From an uncultured Clostridia bacterium (lineage in GTDB: Bacteria > Bacillota > Clostridia > TANB77 > CAG-508), in assembly GCA_934178555.1 (NCBI GenBank), contig CAKPQL010000019.1:1-25408 (forward strand): DNA of 25,408 bases, in the 5' to 3' direction. Made by a program: the position numbers and the translations under genes. The notes below the pieces were generated by a model. That model was not told the origin of the DNA, searched no databases, and saw only the letters and a list, made by a program, of their open reading frames with translations. How positions within the stretch are numbered: the first letter of the stretch is position 1; each line of letters begins with the position of its first letter. Below, piece after piece: positions 7,100-15,095 of the stretch.

Positions 7100-8092
7100 A
7101 TGGCAAGTGAAACAACAAAAATGGAAAATATGATTAACCCAGAAGTAATGGGAGATATGTTAGATGCTAAGATAGAAGCACAATTAAAATTAACACCTTA
7201 CGCAAAAGTTGATACAACTTTACAAGGTGTACCAGGAGATACTAAGACAGTACCAAGCTGGAATTATATTGGAGATGCAGAAGATATAGCAGAAGGAGAA
7301 GAAGTTGATACAACAAAAATGACAGCAAGTAAATCAACATTTACTATCAAAAAAGCTATGAAATCTGTATCAATAACACAAGAGTCAATTAACTCTGGAT
7401 TAGGAAATCCAGTAGGACAAGCTGAAAGTCAGTTAGCTAAATCAATAGCAGGAAAAGTTGATAACGATGTTTTAGCTGAAGCTTATAAAGCAAAAATGTC
7501 ATCAGGAGATGGGACATCTCAAATAAGCTATAGTGGGCTAGTAGATGCTTCAACAAAATTTGAAGATGAAGAAGATGGAATTGAAAAAGTACTATTCATT
7601 CATCCAGCACAAGAAGGCACTTTACTAAAAGATAGTAATTTTATATCTGCAGACAAATACGAACCAGGTGTAATGGTAAAAGGTGCTATTGGTAAAGTTG
7701 CAGGTTGTCAAGTAAAGAAATCTAAGAAAGTAAAACTAGTAACTTACGCAAAAGATGAAAATGGAACTGTAACAATATCAGCTGATAATTTAGCAGAATA
7801 TCAAGCTAAAGTTGACCCAACTGTAGAATTAAAAACAGGAGATAAAGTAAAAGCATTAGCTGCAGCATCACAATTCTATGTATGCCCAGTAATCAAAATG
7901 GAAGCTGATAGTGAAGATACTGAGTATACAGAAGATGAATTGCCAGCTATAACAATATTCTTAAAGAAAGATACATCTTTAGATCATGAATGGTTCCCTA
8001 AGAAACAAATTCATGATTTAACTGCATCAAGATATTATGGTGTAGCATTGACAAATGGAGCTAAAGTTGTATTAGCAAAATTCAAAAAATAG
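7100..8092 (+). CDS. Major capsid protein (N4-gp56 family)
   Basis: A 330-aa HK97-fold capsid subunit of the N4-gp56 type. Diagnostic parts: MINPEVMGDMLDAKI near residue 11, GDTKTVPSWNYIGDAEDIAEG (about 46-66), the IKKAMKSVSITQESINSG stretch (about 83-100), and the C-terminal HDLTASRYYGVAL. The family lacks the long scaffold-like delta domain, which fits the separate scaffold gene upstream. A ribosome site AAGAGGT stands 9 nt before the ATG. The 5' spacer is unusually long and folded compared with its neighbours, as might suit the most abundant virion protein. Confidence 0.93.
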   Translation: MASETTKMENMINPEVMGDMLDAKIEAQLKLTPYAKVDTTLQGVPGDTKTVPSWNYIGDAEDIAEGEEVDTTKMTASKSTFTIKKAMKSVSITQESINSGLGNPVGQAESQLAKSIAGKVDNDVLAEAYKAKMSSGDGTSQISYSGLVDASTKFEDEEDGIEKVLFIHPAQEGTLLKDSNFISADKYEPGVMVKGAIGKVAGCQVKKSKKVKLVTYAKDENGTVTISADNLAEYQAKVDPTVELKTGDKVKALAAASQFYVCPVIKMEADSEDTEYTEDELPAITIFLKKDTSLDHEWFPKKQIHDLTASRYYGVALTNGAKVVLAKFKK

Positions 8093-8105
8093 GAGTTGAA
8101 AGGGC

Positions 8106-8510
8106 ATGACAAATTATACCGATTATGATTTTTATAAAGATACATATAAGGGCGACATGCCCAAAACTGATTTTAATAAATTAGTAACAAGAGCAAGTGC
8201 AGAAGTACGAAAAAACATCTTTAATAGAGATATTAAAGGTTATGAAGATGAAGTACAAATGGCAACTTGTTCTGTTGCTGATATATTATTAAAAATCGAA
8301 CAATTAGAGACAAGAAAAGATAAGTTAGTAAGTAGTGATGCTGTTGATAAGGTAGTTTCTAGTGAAAGTGTAGGAGATTTATCAAGAACATTTGCTAATA
8401 CTTCTAACTTAGGTGATCTAGAAAAAGAAATTTCTAACCAAAAAAATAAAATAATAGAAGAAATTAGATTATATCTATTACATACAGGCTTATTATACAG
8501 AGGTGTTTAA
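8106..8510 (+). CDS. Head-tail connector (adaptor) protein
   Basis: A 134-aa mostly helical protein starting TNYTDYDFYKDTY, with FNKLVTRASAEVRKNIFNR and a C-terminal helix LYLLHTGLLYRGV. This is the usual make-up of gp6/gp15-type adaptors that ring the portal after packaging. It follows the capsid gene by 13 nt, with AGGAGTTGAAAGGG before the ATG, and its stop overlaps the ribosome site of the next gene. The role is assigned from position plus sequence style. Confidence 0.78.
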   Translation: MTNYTDYDFYKDTYKGDMPKTDFNKLVTRASAEVRKNIFNRDIKGYEDEVQMATCSVADILLKIEQLETRKDKLVSSDAVDKVVSSESVGDLSRTFANTSNLGDLEKEISNQKNKIIEEIRLYLLHTGLLYRGV

Positions 8511-8511
8511 T

Positions 8512-8910
8512 ATGGAAGATGTATTTGATAAAGATATAACTATAATAAATCAATACATAGACAACAACCATAAAAAATCATATAAAGTAAGCTATGTAAA
8601 AGGATTTTGGAGTTATAATGATGGAATATCAATAAATGGAACGCAACTAATTAAAAACAATGGTTTGTCTGCAAGAATACTAATAAATGATAGTAGGAAT
8701 GAAGAATATCAAAAGCCAGAAGATTTTAGAGAAGAGCAAAAAACGTGGACATTACAAAATGATGATTATTTAGTAAAAGGAAAAGTAGAAAAATTTACTA
8801 CTATAACTAAATTATTAGAAAATTATCAAGAAGTAATAAAAATCACTAATATTGCTACTAAGGACTATGGTTCAGAAGATATGTGGCATTTTGCTATAGT
8901 AGGAGATTAA
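8512..8910 (+). CDS. Head-closure / minor capsid protein 1-type
   Basis: A 132-aa protein (start ATG 8512 after AGAGGTG; GTG 8503 would add three residues). It is beta-rich: NQYIDNNHKKSYKVSYVKGF, then GFWSYNDGISINGTQLIKNN and KTWTLQNDDYLVKGK. This fits the Minor_capsid_1 family, which corresponds in order to head-closure (stopper) proteins between adaptor and tail completion protein. Two bases separate it from the next gene. Confidence 0.75.
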   Translation: MEDVFDKDITIINQYIDNNHKKSYKVSYVKGFWSYNDGISINGTQLIKNNGLSARILINDSRNEEYQKPEDFREEQKTWTLQNDDYLVKGKVEKFTTITKLLENYQEVIKITNIATKDYGSEDMWHFAIVGD

Positions 8911-8911
8911 T

Positions 8912-9361
8912 ATGAAGCTGAATTACATAACAGCTTTTAGCGGTATTCAAAAGCAACAAATCATAGATAAGTATGGTCTTGAGGGTGGAAGAACGCAGAA
9001 AATTATAGATAGTTCAGTTATGTCTTATATGGAACCATATATGCCAGCTGATAGTTATTCTATGATAAATAATATGTATTCTTCTACAAAAGTTGGTTCA
9101 GGAGAAATTAATATTAATGTTCCGTACGCACATTATCAACACGAAGGAATTAAGTATATTGATCCTAAATATGGCACAGGAGCATTCTATGATTCTGTAA
9201 GTGGCAGATATTGGAGTAGACCAGGAATAAAAAAAGTTCCAAGTGGACAAAAACTTAATTACCATAGTGGAGCTTTAAGAGGAGACCACTTTGTTGAAAG
9301 AATGTTGGCAGATCATTTTAAAGATATACTAAATGCAGGTCAAAAGGAGATAGATAAATAA
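8912..9361 (+). CDS. Minor capsid protein 2-type neck protein
   Basis: A 149-aa protein with YMEPYMPADSYSMINNMY (about 34-51), VPYAHYQHEGIKY (about 71-83) and an C-terminal GRYWSRPGIKKVPSG followed by HSGALRGDHFVERMLADH. The YAHYQHEG and ALRGDHFVERM elements are hallmarks of Minor_capsid_2/HK97 gp10-like tail completion proteins. It probably joins the head-tail interface. Its TAA overlaps the ATG of the next gene. Confidence 0.8.
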   Translation: MKLNYITAFSGIQKQQIIDKYGLEGGRTQKIIDSSVMSYMEPYMPADSYSMINNMYSSTKVGSGEININVPYAHYQHEGIKYIDPKYGTGAFYDSVSGRYWSRPGIKKVPSGQKLNYHSGALRGDHFVERMLADHFKDILNAGQKEIDK

Positions 9362-9789
9362 TGTCAGAAGAAATAGCAATGATAGACAAAGTAAGAGAAT
9401 ATATAGCAAAATGCCCTTATTTAAAGGAATATGCTGAATTAAATATAGAGTATTTACAAGATAAAGTAAATACATATTCGATTAATGAAAATGCAGGATA
9501 TGATCCTGTTGTCTTGGAAGATATAATAGGAAATCAGGAAAGACAATTTCTATTTACTTTTGATAGCAAATTGATATGGAATGAGGATATTCAAAATAAT
9601 ATAGATAATTCAAAGTTTTTTGAGAATTTTAGAAATTGGTTAGAAACAAATAATAAGAAAGATATATTTCCAAAAATAGAAGGAATATATGAAATTGGAG
9701 CAACGACAAATGGCTATATATTTGCAACAAATACAAATGAAGCTATTTATCGTATTCAATGTTATTTAAAATATTTAAAGGAGGAATAA
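9361..9789 (+). CDS. Tail terminator-type protein (Minor_capsid_3-like)
   Basis: A 142-aa protein with an N-terminal helix (IDKVREYIAKCPYL), then the NAGYDPVVLEDIIGN segment and strands RQFLFTFDSKL, with IRNWLE-type helix and GIYEIGATTNGYIFA near 109-123. This order and length match Minor_capsid_3, the likely tail terminator that caps the tail tube. Translational coupling by TAATG with the previous gene; the tail tube gene starts 4 nt after its stop. Confidence 0.75.
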   Translation: MSEEIAMIDKVREYIAKCPYLKEYAELNIEYLQDKVNTYSINENAGYDPVVLEDIIGNQERQFLFTFDSKLIWNEDIQNNIDNSKFFENFRNWLETNNKKDIFPKIEGIYEIGATTNGYIFATNTNEAIYRIQCYLKYLKEE

Positions 9790-9793
9790 AAAG

Positions 9794-10300
9794 ATGGCAG
9801 AAGAAGTAAAGAAAAATAAAAGAAGTGCATATGCATCTTTTTTAAATACTGGAACAAAAGCAAATCCAACATTCAAAAGAATGGGAAAAGGTATATCAGA
9901 AATGGATCTAGATTATAATGCAGAAGAAGAATCTGAAAAATATATCCATGAAGATAATGCGACACATAGTGTAACAAGTTATGCTCCAGCATCAGACGTA
10001 GAACAAAAATGTTATGTAGGCGAAGATATATTTGAATATATTGATGCAAAAAGAAGAGCGAGAGCTGTAGAAAGTGATGCAGAAACACAAAGATTAGACG
10101 TTTTCTTATATGATAAGAAAGCAGAAGGAGTATATGGTGCAGAACTAAGTGATGCAATTATAGTTCTTTCTAAATTTAATGGAGAAGTTATAGGATATTC
10201 AGTTAAAAATAATGGAGATCCTAAAATAGGATATGTAACTATTACAACTGGTCAATCAGGAACAACAATAGCATTTACAGAAGGCACATATTCAGCCTAA
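9794..10300 (+). CDS. Major tail (tube) protein
   Basis: A 168-aa protein expected to form the stacked hexameric rings of the non-contractile tail. N-terminal RSAYASFLNTG, then FKRMGKGISEMDLDYNAEEE (about 29-48), IHEDNATHSVTSYAPASDVE and a beta-rich C-terminus with AIIVLSKFNGEVIGYSV and GYVTITTG. This resembles the short tail-tube proteins of Clostridia siphophages. A strong AAAGGAGG site precedes the ATG. A GC-rich hairpin without a T run follows the gene, a feature often seen after highly expressed tube genes. Confidence 0.85.
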   Translation: MAEEVKKNKRSAYASFLNTGTKANPTFKRMGKGISEMDLDYNAEEESEKYIHEDNATHSVTSYAPASDVEQKCYVGEDIFEYIDAKRRARAVESDAETQRLDVFLYDKKAEGVYGAELSDAIIVLSKFNGEVIGYSVKNNGDPKIGYVTITTGQSGTTIAFTEGTYSA

Positions 10301-10301
10301 A

Positions 10302-10322
10302 AGAGTGCCTTATAGGCACTCT
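10302..10322 (+). other. Hairpin after the tail tube gene (no T run)
   Basis: AGAGTGCC (10302-10309) and GGCACTCT (10315-10322) form a perfect 8-bp stem with a 5-nt loop, followed by AATATTATC rather than a T run. More likely an mRNA-stabilising 3' hairpin or partial terminator than a full terminator. Confidence 0.65.
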
Positions 10323-10346
10323 AATATTATCGGAGGTAATTAAAGA

Positions 10347-10826
10347 ATGAATAAAGTAGATGGAAAAATTAGAGTAAAATCACAGACTTTATATGAAATA
10401 GAAGTTAATGATGAAGGAGAATGCATTTCTTTTGATGTATCAGATATTGGATTACAAGCTAAATTTATTGAATGTTTTGACTCTATAAACAAAGAAACAG
10501 ATAAATTTTCTAAAAAAGAAAAAGAATTACTAAAAAAAATAAAAAATGAAAGACAAGAAGAACAAACAGAATTATTTACTAAAACAGAAAAGGAATATAT
10601 TAAAATACAACAAGATTTTTATAAAGTTTGTAGAGAAATAATGGATAAATTTCTAGGTGAAAATGCTTGTCAAAAAATATTTGGGAATGCTAATTATCCT
10701 AAAATGTACATAGATTTATTTGAACAATTAGAACCTCATTTCAAACAAATGGGAATAAATAAAGAAAAAATGCAAAAAGATTTATATAAGAAATATATGT
10801 CAAATAATAAAAAAATTCTTAAATAA
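10347..10826 (+). CDS. Tail assembly chaperone candidate (gpG-like)
   Basis: A 159-aa Lys/Glu-rich helical protein placed between tail tube and tape measure, where siphophages encode the chaperone that binds the tape measure. N-terminus: VDGKIRVKSQTLYEIEVNDE, then FDVSDIGLQAKFIECFDSI, a charged helix, and YIKIQQDFYKVCREIMDKFLG near 92-112. CGGAGGT precedes the ATG. Unlike classic G/GT pairs, the second chaperone (11491) is not reached by frameshifting: a promoter, a moron gene and a terminator lie between them. Assigned mainly from position. Confidence 0.65.
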   Translation: MNKVDGKIRVKSQTLYEIEVNDEGECISFDVSDIGLQAKFIECFDSINKETDKFSKKEKELLKKIKNERQEEQTELFTKTEKEYIKIQQDFYKVCREIMDKFLGENACQKIFGNANYPKMYIDLFEQLEPHFKQMGINKEKMQKDLYKKYMSNNKKILK

Positions 10827-10835
10827 ATTACAAAA

Positions 10836-10869
10836 TTCGACATTGTTTGCAGTTGATAGATGTTATAAT
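10836..10869 (+). promoter_or_regulatory. TTCGACA-N21 extended -10 promoter of the tail moron
   Basis: TTCGACA (10836-10842), a 21-nt gap ending TGT, then TATAAT (10864-10869), giving extended -10 TGT-TATAAT. No canonical -35 lies at 16-18 bp. The same heptamer, gap and TGY occur upstream of the 61-aa gene at 23674-23707, including the shared flank CAAAATTCGACA. Confidence 0.65.
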
Positions 10870-10899
10870 TTCTTTATATAAATAGTAGGAGGAATTATA

Positions 10900-11442
10900 A
10901 TGGAGAAAAGTAAAAATAATAAAGCGATAACAATAATATTTTGGATTATTTCAAGTATTTTTTTATTAGCAACTTTAATATCTTTAGTACGCATAAATCG
11001 TGGAAATGTTGCACAATTTATAACGTATGGACTAGCAACTTTGAGTATATGTCCACTTGTTACAAAAATAAACAAAAAAATTAGATGGTATATTCAAGTA
11101 ATAGTAACAATTTTAATTATAGTAATTGGAAGTAGTTTTTTTACTAAACCAATAAGAGAACAAATCATAACAGCTAATAATTACAATGACATAATGCAAG
11201 AAGTAGAGTTACAAATAAAAGAAGATGACGATTTATACTATTTTACATATGCTTATTTATATTATACGACAACTGATGGGATGTCTTCTATATTTATGTA
11301 TAATTATGACGAAAACACAATGTTTAGCAATATATATGGAAAGACAATACAGCAATTAATAGATGAAGGAAAGCAATTAATGAAAAAGAACGATATGTCT
11401 ATTGAAAAGTTTAAGCAAGAAATTAATAATATTAAACAATAA
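10900..11442 (+). CDS. Membrane-protein moron
   Basis: A 180-aa protein with three predicted membrane segments, about residues 9-30 (AITIIFWIISSIFLLATLI), 41-57 (ITYGLATLSICPLV) and 68-86 (WYIQVIVTILIIVIGSSFF), followed by a soluble acidic tail of roughly 95 residues containing EDDDLYYFTYAYLYY. It has its own promoter (10836-10869), an AGGAGGA site, and its own terminator (11452-11479), and it splits the two tail-chaperone genes. That is the signature of a moron expressed independently, often in the lysogen. Membrane morons commonly block superinfection or alter the host surface, but no specific family is recognised and the role here is inference. Confidence 0.7.
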   Translation: MEKSKNNKAITIIFWIISSIFLLATLISLVRINRGNVAQFITYGLATLSICPLVTKINKKIRWYIQVIVTILIIVIGSSFFTKPIREQIITANNYNDIMQEVELQIKEDDDLYYFTYAYLYYTTTDGMSSIFMYNYDENTMFSNIYGKTIQQLIDEGKQLMKKNDMSIEKFKQEINNIKQ

Positions 11443-11451
11443 AAAGTATTA

Positions 11452-11479
11452 AAGAAGGTAAACGACACCTTCTTTTTTT
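11452..11479 (+). terminator. Rho-independent terminator of the moron
   Basis: AAGAAGGT (11452-11459) pairs with ACCTTCTT (11467-11474) across a 7-nt loop and is followed by a run of seven T. It ends just 12 nt before the next structural gene. Confidence 0.85.
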
Positions 11480-11490
11480 ATGGGGGAAAA

Positions 11491-12057
11491 ATGTATCCGG
11501 AATTTATAGAGATAGATAATAGACAATATAAAATAAATACTGATTTTAAAGTTGCATTAGCATGTTTTGAAGCACTAGAAGATGACGAAATTAATGATGT
11601 AGCAAGAATGTATGCAATCATATCTTTGTTATTAGGGGTAGAAAAAAATGGAGAGATAATAATTCCTGATTTTGATAATGAAGATTTAAAAAAAGTAGTT
11701 GAATTATTAATGAAATATTTATCTTGTAATAATAATGATAATACTACAATTAATAAGAAAGATATGGACTTTATACAAGATAAAGAGTATATATATGCAA
11801 GTTTTATGACTGATTACAATATTGATTTAGAATGTAGTGATATGCATTGGTGGAAATTTTGTAATTTAATAAAAGGACTAACAGATAAATGTATCTTAAA
11901 TAAAGTTAGAGATATAAGAAACACAGACTTAAGCGAGTACAAAGATATAAAAACAAGAGAAAAACTTATAAAAGCAATGGAAAGTGTAAAGTTGAAAGAA
12001 AAGAAAACAAAAGAGCAAAAAGATGCAATAGATGAATTTAATAATTTATTTAATTAG
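11491..12057 (+). CDS. Tail assembly chaperone-like protein (Phage_Gp15 family)
   Basis: A 188-aa protein of the bacteriophage Gp15 type: YPEFIEIDNRQYKINTDFKV (residues 2-21), then CFEALEDDE, a helical middle, FMTDYNIDLECSDMHWWKFC near 106-125 and KVRDIRNTDLSEYKD. The DMHWWKF motif is the family hallmark. Gp15 proteins sit directly before the tape measure gene and are believed to act as its chaperone. A weak GGGGGAAA site precedes the ATG. A palindromic terminator overlaps its stop codon. Confidence 0.85.
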   Translation: MYPEFIEIDNRQYKINTDFKVALACFEALEDDEINDVARMYAIISLLLGVEKNGEIIIPDFDNEDLKKVVELLMKYLSCNNNDNTTINKKDMDFIQDKEYIYASFMTDYNIDLECSDMHWWKFCNLIKGLTDKCILNKVRDIRNTDLSEYKDIKTREKLIKAMESVKLKEKKTKEQKDAIDEFNNLFN

Positions 12058-12078
12058 AGACATTAATGTCTCTTTTTT
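12056..12078 (+). terminator. Palindromic terminator between Gp15-type gene and tape measure
   Basis: The 18-bp perfect palindrome AGAGACATTAATGTCTCT (12056-12073) overlaps the stop codon and is followed by six T. In an uninterrupted tail operon this would cut transcription before the tape measure unless transcription is made terminator-resistant. Confidence 0.7.
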
Positions 12079-12095
12079 GAAGAGAGGTGTATATA

Positions 12096-14738
12096 GTGCC
12101 AGATGGAAGCTTAAGAATAAGTACAAAAATTGATAATAGTAAAATAGATAAACAAATATTAGAGTTACAAAATAAAATAAAAAAATTACAAATTAACAAC
12201 GAAAAAAATGATTTAGAGAAAAGTGGATTGCAAGAAGAAATAAATAAATATAATGATTTACTTTTAAGAGCAGATGAATATAAAAATATAGTAAAAGAAT
12301 TAAGAAATGAAAAAAGTAATATGCTTAAAGAAAATCCTAGTTTAGCTGTTGCAGTCGACACCCCTGAATATGCAAATATAAAAAGACAAATTACTGAAAT
12401 GCAAGAAAAATATAGACAAGCTACTGAAGAAATAGACAAACAATCTCCTAAAATAGAAAAAACAAAAATAAAATTACAAGAAGTAGAGCAACAACAAATA
12501 GAAAATAACTCTAAGCTAGCAGAATATAATAAACAATTACAAGATAGTCAAAAAAAACAAATTGATTTAAATTATAGTACAGAAGGAATAGGAAAATCTG
12601 TAAATAAAGGGATTACTAAGATATTAAAATATGGAATGGCATTGTTAAGCATTAGATCAATATATGGTGTATTATCTAATGCAATGAATAGTTGGTTAAG
12701 TGGAAATTCTCAAGGAGCAAAACAAATAAAAAGTGATATAGATTATATGAAAAATGCTATAGGAGGAGCATTAAGCCCAATCTTAAAATATATAGTAAAC
12801 TTATTGTATCAAGCACTTGGATTTACAGGGGCTTTGATTAAAGCATTTACAGGAGTAGATATATTTGCTGGAAGTGTAGCTGATTATATGAAATCAACTA
12901 CGAGTAGTGCAAGTAAAACTAATAAAGAATTAAAAAAACAATTAGTTAGTTTTGATAAGATTAATAAATTGAATGACAATGAATCAAATACAAGTGGAGG
13001 AGAAAGCGGAGTAGTTGCACCTTCACAAGATTTGTCTAGTATAATGGAAAAATATACAGAACAAGCAGAAAATTTAAAAAAATGTTTTGAAGAAATAAAA
13101 GATATTGTCGTAGCAATAGGAGTAGGGATAGCAACTTGGAAAATAGCAGATGCACTAGGAGCAAGTACTGGTTTAAGTTTAGGATTGACATTAACTGCAT
13201 CTAGTCTATATTTTGCATGGAAAGGTGCTAAAGGTTTTCAAGATGGTGAAATATCTAGCAAAGATATATTAGAAGCAGTAGCAGGAACAATAGGTACAGG
13301 AATAGGAGTTGGAATAATTGGATCTACATTAGGATTAGGTTTAACAGCATCAACTACATTAGGATTATCTGTAGCATTGTTTGTTGGTAGTTGGGAATTA
13401 GCTTCATATGGTCAATCACAATCACCAGACTGGGTAAAAGCTCTAATAGGAGATGTAACAAATTTTGGAGCAGAAGAAGCATTAATGAACAAATTAGGGA
13501 TTCCTAAAAGTCATAATTTTACAATAGAAATGTTAATATATATGCCAGTTGGATTAATAGAAATTGCAGAAAATTTATTTCCGGGAATTAAAAATACATT
13601 ATTACAAAGATTAAAAGAAGTATTATGGGATGTTGCAGACGAAATTGAAAAGATTCCAATAATAGGACAAACTATTGCAAATGGAATAAGAGGAGCAATT
13701 CAATTATCTGGCAAAGATATGACAAGAACATTAGAAGAAACAACAACAAATTCAATAGAAACAGCAAAAACAAAAATAAATGAAAAATCATTAGAGGCAG
13801 GAGGAGAGGCTGGGACTAATTGGATGAGTGAAATGAAAAATAAAATAGATACAGAAAAGAAAAGTTTACAATCTACTATTGAAGAAACTATATCTGATGC
13901 ATCAAATAATTCTAATAATGAAGTAGAACAACAAGGAAAAGATATAGGCGAAAATTATATAGATGCAACTAAAGAACAAATAGAGCAATCAAAAGAATCC
14001 TTAAGTAATTCTATTATGCAGACTACAAGTGAAGCTACAGATAGAGCATCTAATAACACACAAGAAAATGGAATGAAATTAGGTGGAAAGACAATAGATG
14101 GAATAAAATTAGGACAATCAAGCCAAACTAATAGTTTAAGTAATAACATTTCTGAGGTAGTAAGAGAAGCAAATAATAGTGTAGACACATCAAGTTCAAA
14201 TTCAATAGGTTCAAATATAGTAAGTGGAATTAATAATGGTGTAAATAACAATAAATGGTCATTGTTTAGCACTATGACTAATTTAGGAAACAGATTATTA
14301 AATAATTTTAAAACTGCTTTAGGTATTCATTCTCCTTCTCGTGAAATGGCATCACTTGCTAAATTTATTCCTTTAGGAATAGCAGAAGGTATAGATAGTA
14401 CAGAAGATAAAGCAATAGGAAGTATGAAAAATTTAGTATATGGTTTAGAAGATACTATGAGTGAAATTGATTACAGCAATATTACAGAAATTCCTAAAAT
14501 TTCTAAAAATGCAATTAGTTATATTCCAAAACAATCAATATCAACAAATGAAATTCAACGTAGTATAGTTGGAACAGATAACAATGTATTAAATAAAGTA
14601 TTGTCAGTACTTCAATCTAATTCTAAAGGAAGTAAAACAATTACAATTCCATTAATGATAGACGGAGAAGAATTTATACGAAAAACTATACAATTAAATG
14701 ATGATTATAATTTAGCGACAAATGGGGGAGGTTTATAA
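12096..14738 (+). CDS. Tail tape measure protein
   Basis: An 880-aa protein setting tail length; by the usual ratio of about 0.15 nm per residue the tail would be around 130 nm. Residues 10-160 are coiled coil (ILELQNKIKKLQ onward), about 333-445 are hydrophobic and glycine-rich (GVGIATWKIADAL, TIGTGIGVGIIGSTL), with potential membrane-spanning segments, followed by helical, Ser/Asn-rich repeats and the conserved tape-measure element LGIHSPSREMASLAKFIP near 740-757. I chose GTG 12096, 6 nt after GAGAGGTG; GTG 12087 lies inside that ribosome site. The TAA overlaps the next ATG. Confidence 0.93.
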   Translation: MPDGSLRISTKIDNSKIDKQILELQNKIKKLQINNEKNDLEKSGLQEEINKYNDLLLRADEYKNIVKELRNEKSNMLKENPSLAVAVDTPEYANIKRQITEMQEKYRQATEEIDKQSPKIEKTKIKLQEVEQQQIENNSKLAEYNKQLQDSQKKQIDLNYSTEGIGKSVNKGITKILKYGMALLSIRSIYGVLSNAMNSWLSGNSQGAKQIKSDIDYMKNAIGGALSPILKYIVNLLYQALGFTGALIKAFTGVDIFAGSVADYMKSTTSSASKTNKELKKQLVSFDKINKLNDNESNTSGGESGVVAPSQDLSSIMEKYTEQAENLKKCFEEIKDIVVAIGVGIATWKIADALGASTGLSLGLTLTASSLYFAWKGAKGFQDGEISSKDILEAVAGTIGTGIGVGIIGSTLGLGLTASTTLGLSVALFVGSWELASYGQSQSPDWVKALIGDVTNFGAEEALMNKLGIPKSHNFTIEMLIYMPVGLIEIAENLFPGIKNTLLQRLKEVLWDVADEIEKIPIIGQTIANGIRGAIQLSGKDMTRTLEETTTNSIETAKTKINEKSLEAGGEAGTNWMSEMKNKIDTEKKSLQSTIEETISDASNNSNNEVEQQGKDIGENYIDATKEQIEQSKESLSNSIMQTTSEATDRASNNTQENGMKLGGKTIDGIKLGQSSQTNSLSNNISEVVREANNSVDTSSSNSIGSNIVSGINNGVNNNKWSLFSTMTNLGNRLLNNFKTALGIHSPSREMASLAKFIPLGIAEGIDSTEDKAIGSMKNLVYGLEDTMSEIDYSNITEIPKISKNAISYIPKQSISTNEIQRSIVGTDNNVLNKVLSVLQSNSKGSKTITIPLMIDGEEFIRKTIQLNDDYNLATNGGGL

Positions 14739-15094
14739 TGGCAAATTTAAAAGATTTTCTTAAGATTTGTAAATTTTCTATTACACTAGAACCTATGTGG
14801 GGGCCTGATGCAGGAAGAGAGAATATGACAGGAGATTTTTCAGGAACATTCAATGGTTATTATACGAACATAACATTATCTTTTGGAAAAACAACGCAAG
14901 ATGAAATGAAGACTATAAAAGAAACATTTGAACATCCTACATTTGATTTTACATATCCTAGTGATAAAACAGGAGAAGATGTTACAGAAACTTTTTATGG
15001 AACAGCTATAAAAGCAGAGAAAGAAAGTATAAAAACAAATTCAAAATATCTTCCATTTGAAATTTCACTTATAGCAATAACAAGGAGGGATTAG
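14738..15094 (+). CDS. Distal-tail / baseplate-like small protein
   Basis: A 118-aa beta-rich protein in the slot occupied by distal tail (Dit) proteins, between tape measure and tail hub. Segments include FSITLEPMWGPDAGREN, FNGYYTNITLSFGKT, PTFDFTYPSDKTGEDV and a closing YLPFEISLIAIT. It is much shorter than full Dit proteins (about 250 aa) and has no galectin-like C-domain, so it matches the short Dit-like proteins of some Clostridia phages. GGGGGAGG lies before the ATG, which overlaps the tape measure stop. Confidence 0.6.
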   Translation: MANLKDFLKICKFSITLEPMWGPDAGRENMTGDFSGTFNGYYTNITLSFGKTTQDEMKTIKETFEHPTFDFTYPSDKTGEDVTETFYGTAIKAEKESIKTNSKYLPFEISLIAITRRD

Positions 15095-15095
15095 T

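Noticed and set aside
10790..10826. A run of seven A near the end of the first tail-chaperone gene as a -1 frameshift site
   Set aside because: The shifted frame does not lead into the Gp15-type gene; a moron with promoter and terminator lies between.
12354..12359. TCGACA inside the tape measure gene as another cargo-promoter box
   Set aside because: It is GTCGACA, not TTYGACA, lies inside a gene and has no extended -10 at 21 bp.
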